Source of the DNA: Crossaster papposus
Taxonomy: Eukaryota > Echinodermata > Asteroidea > Velatida > Solasteridae
Direction: 5' to 3'
Length of the DNA stretch: 64,000 nt
NCBI GenBank assembly: GCA_037893245.1
Contig: JBAIAA010000261.1
Coordinates: 2,170,001 to 2,234,000, forward strand
The position numbers were made by a program, and so were the translations under genes. Under the pieces are notes generated by a model that was not told the DNA's origin, made no database searches, and worked only from the letters and a program-made list of their open reading frames with translations. Below, one piece after another: positions 11,618 to 20,214 of the stretch; the first letter of the stretch is position 1; every line of letters begins with the position of its first letter.

Positions 11618-11797
11618 AGCCTGTTGAGTCAAATTAGGCAGCAGGCTTCACTCCTGGTGGTGCCCTTCCGTTAAGTTTTAGCTTTGCAACCCCCGAAACC
11701 CAAAGACTTTGAATTTTCGCAGACTGCCCTCGCATCATTGGAGTAACGCCGGCGGATCGCCAGTTGGCATCATTTATGATAAGATCTTGGGCGGTAT
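11618..11797. repeat. 18S segment duplicated at insertion, right copy
   Basis: This is the second copy of the 18S stretch GTTGAGTCAAATTAGG to GGGCGGTAT, after which the 18S antisense sequence continues normally (CTGATCACCTCCGAACC). It differs from the left copy by scattered substitutions and small deletions, so the duplication is old. Confidence 0.75.
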
Positions 11798-12589
11798 CTG
11801 ATCACCTCCGAACCTCTAACTTTCCTTCTTGATTGATAAAAAAAAACATTCCTGGCGAATGATTTTGCGGCAATCCAAGAATGCTACCTCTCACACCTCA
11901 GTACAAATGCCACCGTTATGAAATCCCTCTTAATCATTACCTCGAGTTCCGAAAACCGACGCAATAGAACCGAGGCCCTTTTTCATTATTTCATGAATGC
12001 TCTGCTGTCAAGGCAGCCAGTCTGCTTTGAATACTCCATTTTTACAAAGTAAACGTTTCAGCCGCGCTTGGCACTCAGTCAAGAGAACCGGGCGGAAACT
12101 GAGATGAAGGCCAGGCGGGCAGTGGCGCGCCTTTTGCGGCTGACCGCTAGCCTGCGCCCAAGATCCAATTATGAGATTCACAACTGCAGCAATTTTAATA
12201 CGCTATTAGAGCTGGATTTACCGCAGCTGCTGGCACCAGACTTAAGTTGCCCTCCAATAGATTCCCGTTACATGATTTAAAGTGTACTTATTCCAATTAT
12301 AGGCCTCAAAAGAGTCCTGTATTGCTATTTTTCATCACTACCTCCCCACGCCGGGAGTTGCGCGCCTGCTGCCTTCCTTTGATGTGGTAGCTGTTTCTCA
12401 AGCTCCCTTTCCGGAATCAAGCCCCGATTCTCCGTTACGACTTCGCTCAATAATGTGGGTGCAAATCTGATGGTACAACAAGACCTGTATACATGTAGTT
12501 GCAAGTAACTTAGACTCTTCTGCATCTCAATAAAAATGAAATTAAATAAAGGATGGGAGAGCATGTTATTATGATAGCATATCAGGGTA

Positions 12590-13025
12590 GAAAAAGTTTA
12601 AGCCATCTTGGTTCTGGCCAACTATTATGTTTAGATTCTTAATATGTATTTCTAACTTGTCTGGTTGCAAAGTTATGATAAAAATTAAAAATTACAGCCA
12701 TTTTGGACGCCATTTTGGAAGCCATCTTAGTTTCGGATAAAATATGTGAGTTTTAAACTCTGCAAATAATGGTTTTATTAGATTCCTTGTGCTTTAAAAC
12801 ATATATTTAGACACTTAATTTGTATTTCTCCATGTGTGGTGGCAAACATGATGAAAATGGCAAATAGTGGCCATTTTGGACGCCATCTTGGATTTTGGAA
12901 AGAGCTCAGGGGGATTTCCGGGGACTTTTAATATGTTAATCTACACCCACTCCTGGACCGATCTTGACAAATTCAGCTTGTTATGAGCTATTTTTAGGTT
13001 ATAACTAAAACTCTTGGATCTATAA
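12590..13025. repeat. right arm of the inverted repeat enclosing the rDNA relic
   Basis: Reverse complemented, this arm matches 5029-5495: AGCTCATAACAAGCTGA, a GTCCAGGA word, ACATATTAAAAGTCCC, AATCCCCCTGAGCTCT and AAGATGGCGTCCAAAATGGC occur in the same order. Divergence between the arms is moderate. Confidence 0.6.
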
Positions 13026-13689
13026 ACCAGTCTGAAGTTTTAAAAAGGAACTTTTTTAAACAAAATAATGTTAAAGGGTATAGGAATCGATCTAAGAAAA
13101 GATCTAGAACGTAGGAATCGCGACCCACGATCAAGGGATTGATATCCCTAGTTTTTTCTGGAATTACTCAAATTTGACTAGCGTTTTTGTGGACCTTTCC
13201 GGAATCATAATCTACAGACAAGACTATGTGCAAAACCAAAGCGTTTTCATAGACCTGGGGGGGGGGGGTCAGAACGGGATGAAAAGCAAAATGTGTACCC
13301 CGTACGGCCTGCATGCAGTGTTTATGCTTGATATAAATGTGTTCATCATAGATTTAACACCCAAATACAGCTCAAATTTCTATAAAAATTGCCTCCAACA
13401 TAAACTTGGGACAAAAATGTAAATGTTATGACTGGCCAATGTCAATAATACTAATAGTTAACACGAACAAAAAAGGAACATTTGCAAAGAAAATATATAT
13501 TTTCATACTACTTAATTCGCTTTGCTCATACGCATGAAAAGAAGTTTCAACTGCATCTCATGCACGACCAGAAAGAAATACAATGGTACACAGTGGTAGG
13601 GTTATTTATTATCATACAGGATAGGAAATAGGTCTTGAACGAGTACGCCCCTGAACTAACAAAGTATCTTAGGGAGGGAGATTTCGGAG
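13026..13689. other. intergenic DNA
   Basis: I see no recognisable gene. There is a short G-run near 13258-13267. The plus-strand frame 13174-13422 (82 codons) is unremarkable. Confidence 0.4.
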
Positions 13690-14275
13690 ATTTTCTTGAA
13701 CTTGTTCAAGTATCTCATGTTAGAAAACCCTTTAACTGCCTTTTCGCCCAATTTACGGACACACAATTTTTAACAGTTTTTGTTTGCTGGGCTAAATATC
13801 ACAATGTTATCATTGTTCATATGATTTTCAGGAAGGTTTTAATATGATTACTGTGCCAGTAAGCAACTTGGTGAATTTGAAGCTCACCAATACTGACTTG
13901 GTGACATCGGAAGACAGTGTAATGTGCGCACATTTATAGGGTCACGAAGTTGTAATTTTGGATAATTACTGTGTTCTCATAATTATTCAGTCTTTTATAT
14001 GCTTTAGAAAATGTTATTGAAGTAGGGATATGTAAGTAGAATCACCAAAATAAACATTTCACAAAAATTAATATATATATAGGCCCCCTACGCAAATATG
14101 GGAATATTATATTACGCGGCAGGGAGTAACGATTTATGCAAATTAGTCATATCCACCACTTTAATTTTAAGAGAATTTTAATATGTTATTGTGAGGACAT
14201 TAGAAATGCAATGTGGGGAACAAAAGTTTGTTGAAATTTGTGTGAGGTCAAAACTTATTTTTTCTGGACTATAAA
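13690..14275. mobile_element. half copy of foldback family FB1
   Basis: This matches the right half (about 27430-28024) of the complete foldback element at 26781-28024. Shared words include CTTGAACTTGTTCAAG, TGCTGGGCTAAATATCACAA, CCAGTAAGCAACTT, TTTATAGGGTCACGAAGTTG and a terminal TTCTGGACTATA. The left inverted half is absent. It is non-coding; the 70-codon frame at 13635-13847 is part of the repeat. Confidence 0.7.
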
Positions 14276-14466
14276 AGGAACACTATCGGCGTGATTGGAA
14301 GTAGGTTGAAGCTATGGTTGAAGCTTGTGTATAAGGATATGAGATTCGAGGCTAATCCATTTAGAATTATGTCGTTAACCATTTTGTGCTAGTTTCCTTT
14401 TTCTTTGTACATGTATAAAGAAGCATCACCTCTGTGTAGGCTGTTTGTTGTACCGCTGTCAAGACA

Positions 14467-15332
14467 TGCTAGGAGTCCACTGGGCCAGCGCCAGTTGGTG
14501 CCAGTTCGCGCCAAAGATTATGTGATTGGCGCGTAGTGGCTCGCTGTGGCGCCGAATTAATGTCCGCTCGGCATGTGTCGCCAAGTGGAATAAACTGGGT
14601 GCCATATGGCGTGCGCCAAATGCCACCCGGCTTACTCCAAAATGTTGCGCCAGTTTGCGCCAGTTCGCGCCATTACACGGCCATTTGATTCCAAAATTCA
14701 CCCTGTTGGCGCCATTCGCGCCAATAGACGGCTACTTTGCGCCACTTAGTGATTAGTTTGTGCCAAAGGTCGCCAAATTGGTTTGAACTTGCCGCCGCTT
14801 GGCGCTACTTGCCGACTATATAAATACCGGCCATCGGCTACCTGGTTCAGACCCTCCTCAGCTGCTTTTATAGGCGGCAAGTAGCGCCGAATGGCGGGCA
14901 ACCAGGTGGCATTTGGCGCGAAGTAGTCACCAATCGGGTGCCGTTTGGCTCGCGCCACTGCACATTTGGCGCGCTTTGGCGGGCTATCCGCCTCTGTTGA
15001 AATTATTTGGCGCGCGCCATTACATTCCAGTGGATTCCAATAGGCGGATTGTTTGCGCCAAAGGGCGATATGTTCGCGCCATTTGGTGCCACTTGGCGGA
15101 CACTTGGCGCTGATTGCTCGATGCAAGTGGCGCGACAAAAATTTCAAACATTTTGAAATTTTCTTGCCGCCACATTTAAATTTGGTGCCGTTACGGGCCA
15201 CCACGAGCCAGTTGGGAGGCAGTTTGAGCCACTACACGCCACTAGGCACCTTATTGGCGACACTAGGCGCCACAGCAAATTGCATTGGCGCAAACTGGCA
15301 CCAACTGGCGCTGGCCCAGTGGACTCCTAGCA
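14467..15332. mobile_element. 866-bp TIR element dense in TTGGCGC/GCGCCAA words
   Basis: The first ~48 bases (TGCTAGGAGTCCACTGGGCC onward) are repeated almost perfectly in inverted orientation at the right end. Both ends are flanked by ACA (14464-14466 and 15333-15335), a candidate 3-bp target duplication. The interior has more than twenty GGCGC/GCGCC cores, many as TTTGGCGC or GCGCCAAA, which match the E2F consensus TTTSSCGC. A TATATAAATACC word sits near 14818. The open frames (for example 14746-15204 minus) are translations of the repeated word. A non-autonomous DNA element is the best explanation. Confidence 0.75.
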
Positions 15333-16059
15333 ACAAGCATAAAGTCGTTTGTTCCAAACGGCGAGTCTAAAGGCGCCACCGTACGGCGGGGTCGGGCAAT
15401 GTAAATCTCCCGCCTCCGTCGCCGCCTTTTCGACCACCGTTCCACAAGTTTTTCTTGTTTGGAGTACAAATATGTTATATGATTTTAAACCGGAAAGACC
15501 AAGGAAGATTTGTAATATTTTTGATTATGCGAACTGATGGATTTTCACTGTCATTTTGTGAGTTTTAATCTTACAAACTTCTGTCAAGATGGCGACCCTG
15601 TGGAATCGTAATGAAGACCTCATCATGGCACTTTGAAAATGTCGTAATTTTTCCCAACTTTAATTTTGGCCAGTTATGTGATTCTTTCTTGACAATTGTA
15701 CATTAATTATGTAGGTAAGCAGGGCCGGGTCTAGGTTTTAACTAAGGGGGGGGGGTTACCTGAGGTGATTGGCCTACACAGCTCAGCGTGCCAAAGGCAC
15801 GCCTTGCTAAAGCATGCCCCCGTAAAGCATGCCCCCCAGAAAATGTTTACTAGGCAGTATACCCAGCACGACATGTGGCAGAGGGGTACCCCCTCTTATC
15901 CCTATACTTTATACGCACTCAACACTATTGTAACCTAACCCAACCCCCTTGAAACCTAAAAGGAATTCCTGAGATTCCGGGAACACAATGGTCAACACAA
16001 AAGAGGGGGGGGGGGGGGGTTCTCTGCCACATATCGTGCTTCATATGCTAGGCAGCTTA
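15333..16059. other. intergenic DNA with G-runs
   Basis: No gene is recognised. There is a G-run near 15748 and another near 16006-16019. Confidence 0.4.
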
Positions 16060-16653
16060 AGGGGTGGTTTACCCACTGACCTCTACACCAGGGGCCAATT
16101 TCATAAAACATGTAAGCACAAAAATTTGCTTAGCACAAAAAAAGTCTTGCTCAGTAAAAACAGGTTATCGGCCAAAACTCCACAAGCTTTTCATTCAAAG
16201 CAAAAAAACAGCGGAATACTAGTCACAAACAATAAACATCAACGGAAATGTTGGTTTGTAACCCTGTTTTTTCTAAGGAAGAATTTTCATGCTAAGCAAA
16301 TTTTGGTTCTTACATGTTTTATGAAATTGGCCCCTGGACGGATCATTGCTCATATTCTGCCGTGCTAACGATTGAAGTCGGCGCGAACGAGAAGTGCAAC
16401 ATGGCGGACCCAAAACGTCACTTCTGTGAGCCAATGAAATGTCCAGGTGTAAGGGTCAGTGGATTTACTCTGTACATTTTTTATTTATAAACATTACGTC
16501 ATACGTACTGTACCCACTGACCTGTACACCTGGACATTTCATTGGCTCACAGAGTGACGTCGTGGGTCCGCCATGTTGCACTTCTCGTTCGCGCCGACTT
16601 CAAGCGTGGGCAATGATCTGTCCATGTGTAGAGGTCAGTGGGTTTACCCCACT
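16060..16653. mobile_element. foldback element with a MITE nested in it
   Basis: The left end GGTTTACCCACTGACCTCTA (about 16067) is inverted at the right end (GTAGAGGTCAGTGGGTTTAC, about 16628-16647). Inside is a second, closer inverted repeat, arms about 16371-16475 and 16512-16620, sharing GAAGTCGGCGCGAACGAGAA and GAGCCAATGAAATGTCCAGG. It would fold into a hairpin with a ~40-base loop. The MITE at 16088-16337 interrupts the left side. Non-coding. Confidence 0.65.
16088..16337. mobile_element. palindromic MITE, family 3 (GGGGCCAATTTCAT), copy 1
   Basis: The ends are CCAGGGGCCAATTTCATAAA and, inverted, ATGAAATTGGCCCCTGG. Sub-terminal words (AAGCACAAAAATTTGCTTAG, then AGCAAATTTTGG inverted) make the element nearly a complete palindrome. 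A second full copy lies at 47126-47367, and its right end recurs at about 56283 and 58280. It is a non-coding foldback MITE. Confidence 0.8.
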
Positions 16654-16791
16654 CCCCCCCCCCCCCCCCCGTAGATCCGCCATTGGTGGGCCTTAGTCAT
16701 TGTGGAATGTCAGACTGGAATCTAGAAGTTTTGTAAAGCCAACTGTCACCAAGCAGCAACGTTGACGTGGATTGACGAAAAAAGGACTAAT
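16654..16791. repeat. C-run and short spacer before the DIRS element
   Basis: A C-run (about 16655-16670) is followed by unique sequence up to the left terminus of the DIRS-like element. Confidence 0.5.
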
Positions 16792-16854
16792 AATTTCCTA
16801 ATTAAACGAAATGTAATGCAATGAAATTGAAGTTTAATTATGATTCTACCGAGC

Positions 16855-16990
16855 AACCACTAGCACTGAAGGGCTTACTTGAGATTGCACCTGCCACCGG
16901 TATTTATTCGTCACACTTGAGAGAGTCCTTTGTTAAAAGGATGAATCCCCTATATAAGTGAGCCCCGCGATGTACGCCTCAGGGCATTTT
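16855..16990 (+). repeat. DIRS left inverted terminal repeat
   Basis: It carries an inverted copy of the right repeat, including CACACTTGAGAGAGTCC and a CCTATATAAGTGAG TATA box pointing rightward. It could therefore drive antisense transcription into the element. Confidence 0.85.
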
Positions 16991-17079
16991 TGTGGAAGTT
17001 TTAACTTTTTGCAGTCCACTGGAAATGGGTGGGAATTAAGCAATACTTCCAAAATTTTAGGGCGGGAACGTAAGCCCTT

Positions 17080-17195
17080 CAGTGCTAGTGGTTGCTCGGT
17101 AGAATCATAATTAAACTTCAATTTCATTGCATTACATTTCGTTTAATTAGGAAATTCTACCTCGCAACCACATAGCACTTCGGCCTTACTTGAGA
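17080..17195. repeat. DIRS internal complementary region
   Basis: The first part (TAATTAAACTTCAATTTCAT then TTTCGTTTAATTAGGAAATT) is the reverse complement of the element's left end. The second part (TCTACCTCGCAACCACATAG then CACTTCGGCC) is the reverse complement of the right end. In DIRS1 this region is the template for restoring the termini on circularisation. Confidence 0.9.
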
Positions 17196-17295
17196 TGTTT
17201 AGAGCAGCTGCAAAAAGTAATGAATGAATGTTACAAGTCGACATTCAATTACAGACAAGTTTCTATGAAACCATAATTTATTCTGTATTAACAGG

Positions 17296-18270
17296 TTAGC
17301 TATCAAGTACACGCTGAGCAAAGCAAAGACGTGTGTCTTCTAATGGTTTGTTATAAAACATTGCAAAGGTCGAAGCTCTCGACCATCCTGCTGCTTTCAT
17401 GATAGTTTCTAGTGGTACACCTTTCCTAAATGCTGAACTGCATGAGGCTGATCGTGTACTGTGGGCGGTAAATTTATCCGTCCTAATCCCAGAAACTGAA
17501 AGGGTTGACTTAATCCATCGACCTATTGTCTCTGATCCCACTGCTTTGTGGGGCGACACATAACTTAAAAAGAGTCTCTTATTATTACCCCTGAAAGGTT
17601 TCGTTTTCTCAAGATAAACCTTTAAGGCAGACATGACACATAACAAATGGTTATGTGGGAATGAAATTAAATTCACTTCTACACGAGGTTTACCTGCTTT
17701 ACTCGTTTTAGTAGGCTCCTCAATAATAAACTTAACATTATTTGTACCAACTTGTACAGAGTTAAGGTTTAATAATGATAATGTCTGGCAACGTTGCCCG
17801 GATGTGAGGGCGACAAGAAGCACTAACTTCATAGTCAAGGTTTTTAATGAAAGGTCCTTGTTGGTCCCTAGAGATTGTAAGTAATCCAAAGCCACCGCCA
17901 CGTCCCAGGTATGTGAGTAGCGGGCTCTTGGTGGTCTCAGGTTGAATACCCCTTTCATTAGTCTCTTGACTAGTGGATGAGAACCCACTGTAGTCCCCTC
18001 AATTGATGGGACGACTGCTGACAAAGCACATCTAGTGATATTCAGGTTTGAGTATTGACTACCTGACATAAATTGGCTCGCCAAGAAGTTCAAGATTGCT
18101 ACCAGAGGTGGTCGAACTGGATGAGTTTCTGTCCGAGCGCAGAACTGAATCCACTTCCTAAGTGCCGACCTGTAGCACTTTTTCGTGCTAGATCGCCATG
18201 ATGCGAGGATAAGTCTGGAAGCTGGTTCTGATACGCCTTGTTGTCGGAGTGTCTCCCTGACAAGTAGCAT
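17296..18270 (-). CDS. DIRS tyrosine recombinase
   Basis: The 324-residue protein has the lambda-integrase-type catalytic set. The first Arg is in SGQRCQTLSLL (R160) and the H-x-x-R box is AHSTR (H270, R273). A Trp takes the place of the second His in AAGWS (W296), and the nucleophile Tyr is in FAMFYNKP (Y306). Residues about 10-110 form the helical core-binding part. In DIRS elements this enzyme integrates the circular cDNA. The frame overlaps the end of the RNase H frame by about 170 bases, so translation probably depends on the polyprotein or a separate start, and the Met at 18270 is only a minimal choice. All catalytic residues are present, so it could be active. Confidence 0.92.
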   Translation of the reverse strand: MLLVRETLRQQGVSEPASRLILASWRSSTKKCYRSALRKWIQFCARTETHPVRPPLVAILNFLASQFMSGSQYSNLNITRCALSAVVPSIEGTTVGSHPLVKRLMKGVFNLRPPRARYSHTWDVAVALDYLQSLGTNKDLSLKTLTMKLVLLVALTSGQRCQTLSLLNLNSVQVGTNNVKFIIEEPTKTSKAGKPRVEVNLISFPHNHLLCVMSALKVYLEKTKPFRGNNKRLFLSYVSPHKAVGSETIGRWIKSTLSVSGIRTDKFTAHSTRSASCSSAFRKGVPLETIMKAAGWSRASTFAMFYNKPLEDTRLCFAQRVLDS

Positions 18271-19430
18271 GCCATCAACCTCAGACGATCCTTTAGTGGA
18301 TGGAGTCTATTTGAGAAGGGAAGTGAGAGCAAATCTTGTTGAATAGGCAAGATCAATGGAGTTCTGACAAGCAGTTTTAGCATTGTCGGGAACCATGACT
18401 GTGTATGCCATAACGGCGCAATCAATATACCAACAGCTTCATCACGCTCAATCTTAGTGAGCACTTTGTTAATTAAGCTAAATGGTGGAAACGCATAAAA
18501 ACAGTGGTAATTTGACCAGTCCAATGTGAATGCGTCCGTGTGAGCAGATCCTGGGTCTGCTTGCCATGAAACATAAGGCACAGTTTGGTGATTTAACCTT
18601 GATGCAAAAAGATCAATATTAGGATTGGGGAAGATTGATATGATCTTTGAAAAAATGGAGGGGTTGAGTTTCCACTCCAAATCATCCTGAAAATGTCGGG
18701 ATGCAGAGTCTGCAAGGACATTTTGGACACCTGGAAGGTGTGATGTAGACAGCCAAATTCTCCTTGTCATACACCACAGCCAAATGTCTCTAGTCAAGGA
18801 ATTTAGTAGTTTTGACTTTGAGCCGCCTAAGTGTTGTATATATGCTACCACTGTGGCATTATCTGATTTAATATGGACAGATGTATTATTATCATCTGCA
18901 AAGAAAGACTGTAATGCTAAAAAGCAAGCCTTTAGCTCAAGCCAATTTATATGGTGAGTGGCCTCGTCTTTAGACCAACGCCCGCCAGTAGTGCGACCAT
19001 TAAAATGTGCACCCCAGCCTAATGCGGATGCATCAGTTTCGATCACGTGATCAGGGTCATGTCTGTGCATAGGCGCAAAGGTTACTGGCAGCTCTGTAAT
19101 CCACCAGTTCAGATCAGAAACTGCGTTTTTGGAAAGGCTCATTTTAGCCTCAAAATCACCACCATGATGTGATAGTGCCTGGTTCTTTTCGTTTTCTACT
19201 GTTCTTCTAAACAGAGGTCCATATGGAACTGCTAACTCGCAAGAAACCAAACGACCTATGACCTTGGCAACGTCTCGTATTGTAAGAGACTGATGACGCA
19301 ACAGAGTATTGACTGCAACAATGGTACTTTCTACCTTTAAGTGCGGAATAGAGATCGTCATAAGATCTGAATCCAAATGAAATCCCAAGAAATCAATTTG
19401 TTTAGTGGGAATTAGAACTGACTTTTTGTC
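18099..19430 (-). CDS. DIRS RNase H and downstream domain (part 2 of RT/RH)
   Basis: It continues the reverse transcriptase after a one-base frameshift. The RT thumb words (QIDFLGFHLDS) lie just before and after the first Met of this frame. RNase H follows with its carboxylates in ETDASALGWG (D119), NWLELKA (E151), IKSDNATV (D176) and LADSASR (D227), counting from the Met at 19388. The C-terminal part (NIDLFASRLN, YVSWQADPG, DAFTLDW, FYAFPPFSL) is the block usually found between RNase H and the recombinase in DIRS elements. An adenine-methylase-like domain is described there, but I see only the xPPF-like word. It degrades the RNA template during cDNA synthesis. Confidence 0.88.
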   Translation of the reverse strand, partial: DKKSVLIPTKQIDFLGFHLDSDLMTISIPHLKVESTIVAVNTLLRHQSLTIRDVAKVIGRLVSCELAVPYGPLFRRTVENEKNQALSHHGGDFEAKMSLSKNAVSDLNWWITELPVTFAPMHRHDPDHVIETDASALGWGAHFNGRTTGGRWSKDEATHHINWLELKACFLALQSFFADDNNTSVHIKSDNATVVAYIQHLGGSKSKLLNSLTRDIWLWCMTRRIWLSTSHLPGVQNVLADSASRHFQDDLEWKLNPSIFSKIISIFPNPNIDLFASRLNHQTVPYVSWQADPGSAHTDAFTLDWSNYHCFYAFPPFSLINKVLTKIERDEAVGILIAPLWHTQSWFPTMLKLLVRTPLILPIQQDLLSLPFSNRLHPLKDRLRLMACYLSGRHSDNKAYQNQLPDLSSHHGDLARKSATGRHLGSGFSSALGQKLIQFDHLW

Positions 19431-20214
19431 ATTTTGTAAACCCTAAACTTGTAGTAAGGGTGGTTCGGGCTGTAACATTTTCAATGCATTCTTGAAATGT
19501 TCTGCCAACAAGAAGTGAATCATCAATATAATCACACGATTCATGGCCCCTTAACCTCAGTGAGGCAATCAATGGTTTCATAATTTTCGTGAACACACGT
19601 GGTGCACACGCTAAACCAAAAGGGAGACAGGTAAATTCGTATACCACATTACACCAAATGAATCGCAAATATTTCCTATGCTCAACAGCAATAGGTACCG
19701 CAAAGTATGCATCTTTAAGATCAATACAGGCCATGTAGCATTGAGGCCGTATCAGCTGAATTGCTGTGCGGATAGTTTCCATCTTAAAGTGGAAATATGC
19801 CACAAAAGTGTTAAGCCCCTTAAGATTAATTATGGGGCGAAAAGAACCATCCTTTTTAGGTCTGATGAAAATATGTGAAATAAATTCACCATCAGTGTGG
19901 TTCGTCTCTACTATGGCTCCTTTTTCGAGCATTTTGGCAATTTCCGCGGCTATAATTTCAGCCTCGTGGGTTTGAAAACGCAAATCCCTTGGAATGCGCG
20001 TTTGGTATGGCATTTTAATGAACTCGATATGGTAGTGCTGAATAGCATCAAGCACCCGATTATCAGATGTAATCTCACGCCATTTGGCTATGTGATTTGC
20101 GAGTTTACCTGCCAATAAACCTACAACCTGAGTGTTATCACATTGGTGCTCACTCACCGATTTTACTTGGCATCGGATTGCTGCCTTGTCTCCGCTGGCT
20201 TTCTTTTGTTCCAA
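19429..20214 (-). CDS. DIRS reverse transcriptase (part 1, ends in frameshift)
   Basis: The 261 residues carry reverse transcriptase motifs in order: FRPIINLKGLN (about 125-135), CIDLKDAYFAV with the motif A Asp (D165), CLPFGLACAPRVFTK (about 196-210) and the catalytic YIDD (229-232). The frame then stops at GFTK. One extra A in the short A-run at about 19433 would rejoin it to the thumb and RNase H in the next frame, so this is a single-base break in an otherwise intact polyprotein. The start overlaps the gag-like frame by about 50 bases, as in other DIRS elements. Confidence 0.92.
   Translation of the reverse strand: MEQKKASGDKAAIRCQVKSVSEHQCDNTQVVGLLAGKLANHIAKWREITSDNRVLDAIQHYHIEFIKMPYQTRIPRDLRFQTHEAEIIAAEIAKMLEKGAIVETNHTDGEFISHIFIRPKKDGSFRPIINLKGLNTFVAYFHFKMETIRTAIQLIRPQCYMACIDLKDAYFAVPIAVEHRKYLRFIWCNVVYEFTCLPFGLACAPRVFTKIMKPLIASLRLRGHESCDYIDDSLLVGRTFQECIENVTARTTLTTSLGFTK

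Larger units (their letters stand above)
9685..12438 (-). pseudogene. 18S rRNA pseudogene, antisense, interrupted
   Basis: The plus strand follows the antisense of eukaryotic 18S rRNA from its 3' end (AATGATCCTTCTG, GGAAACCTTGCTGCGACTTT) through GAATTAACCAGACAAATCGC, GTTTCCCCGTGTTGAGTCAA, GCCGCAGGCTCC, CCTGGTGGTGCCCTT, GCTGCTGGCACCAGACTT, TTTAAAGTGTACTTATTCC and GCGCGCCTGCTGCCTTCCTT to GATTCTCCGTTAC. The 5' few hundred nucleotides are missing. A block of roughly 200 nt is deleted near 9810, and point changes are frequent throughout, so this is not a functional gene. About 1.3 kb of foreign tandem repeat (10293-11617) interrupts it. The conserved words leave little doubt about identity. Linked spacer DNA shows it came from genomic rDNA, not from a reverse-transcribed rRNA. 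Confidence 0.85.
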
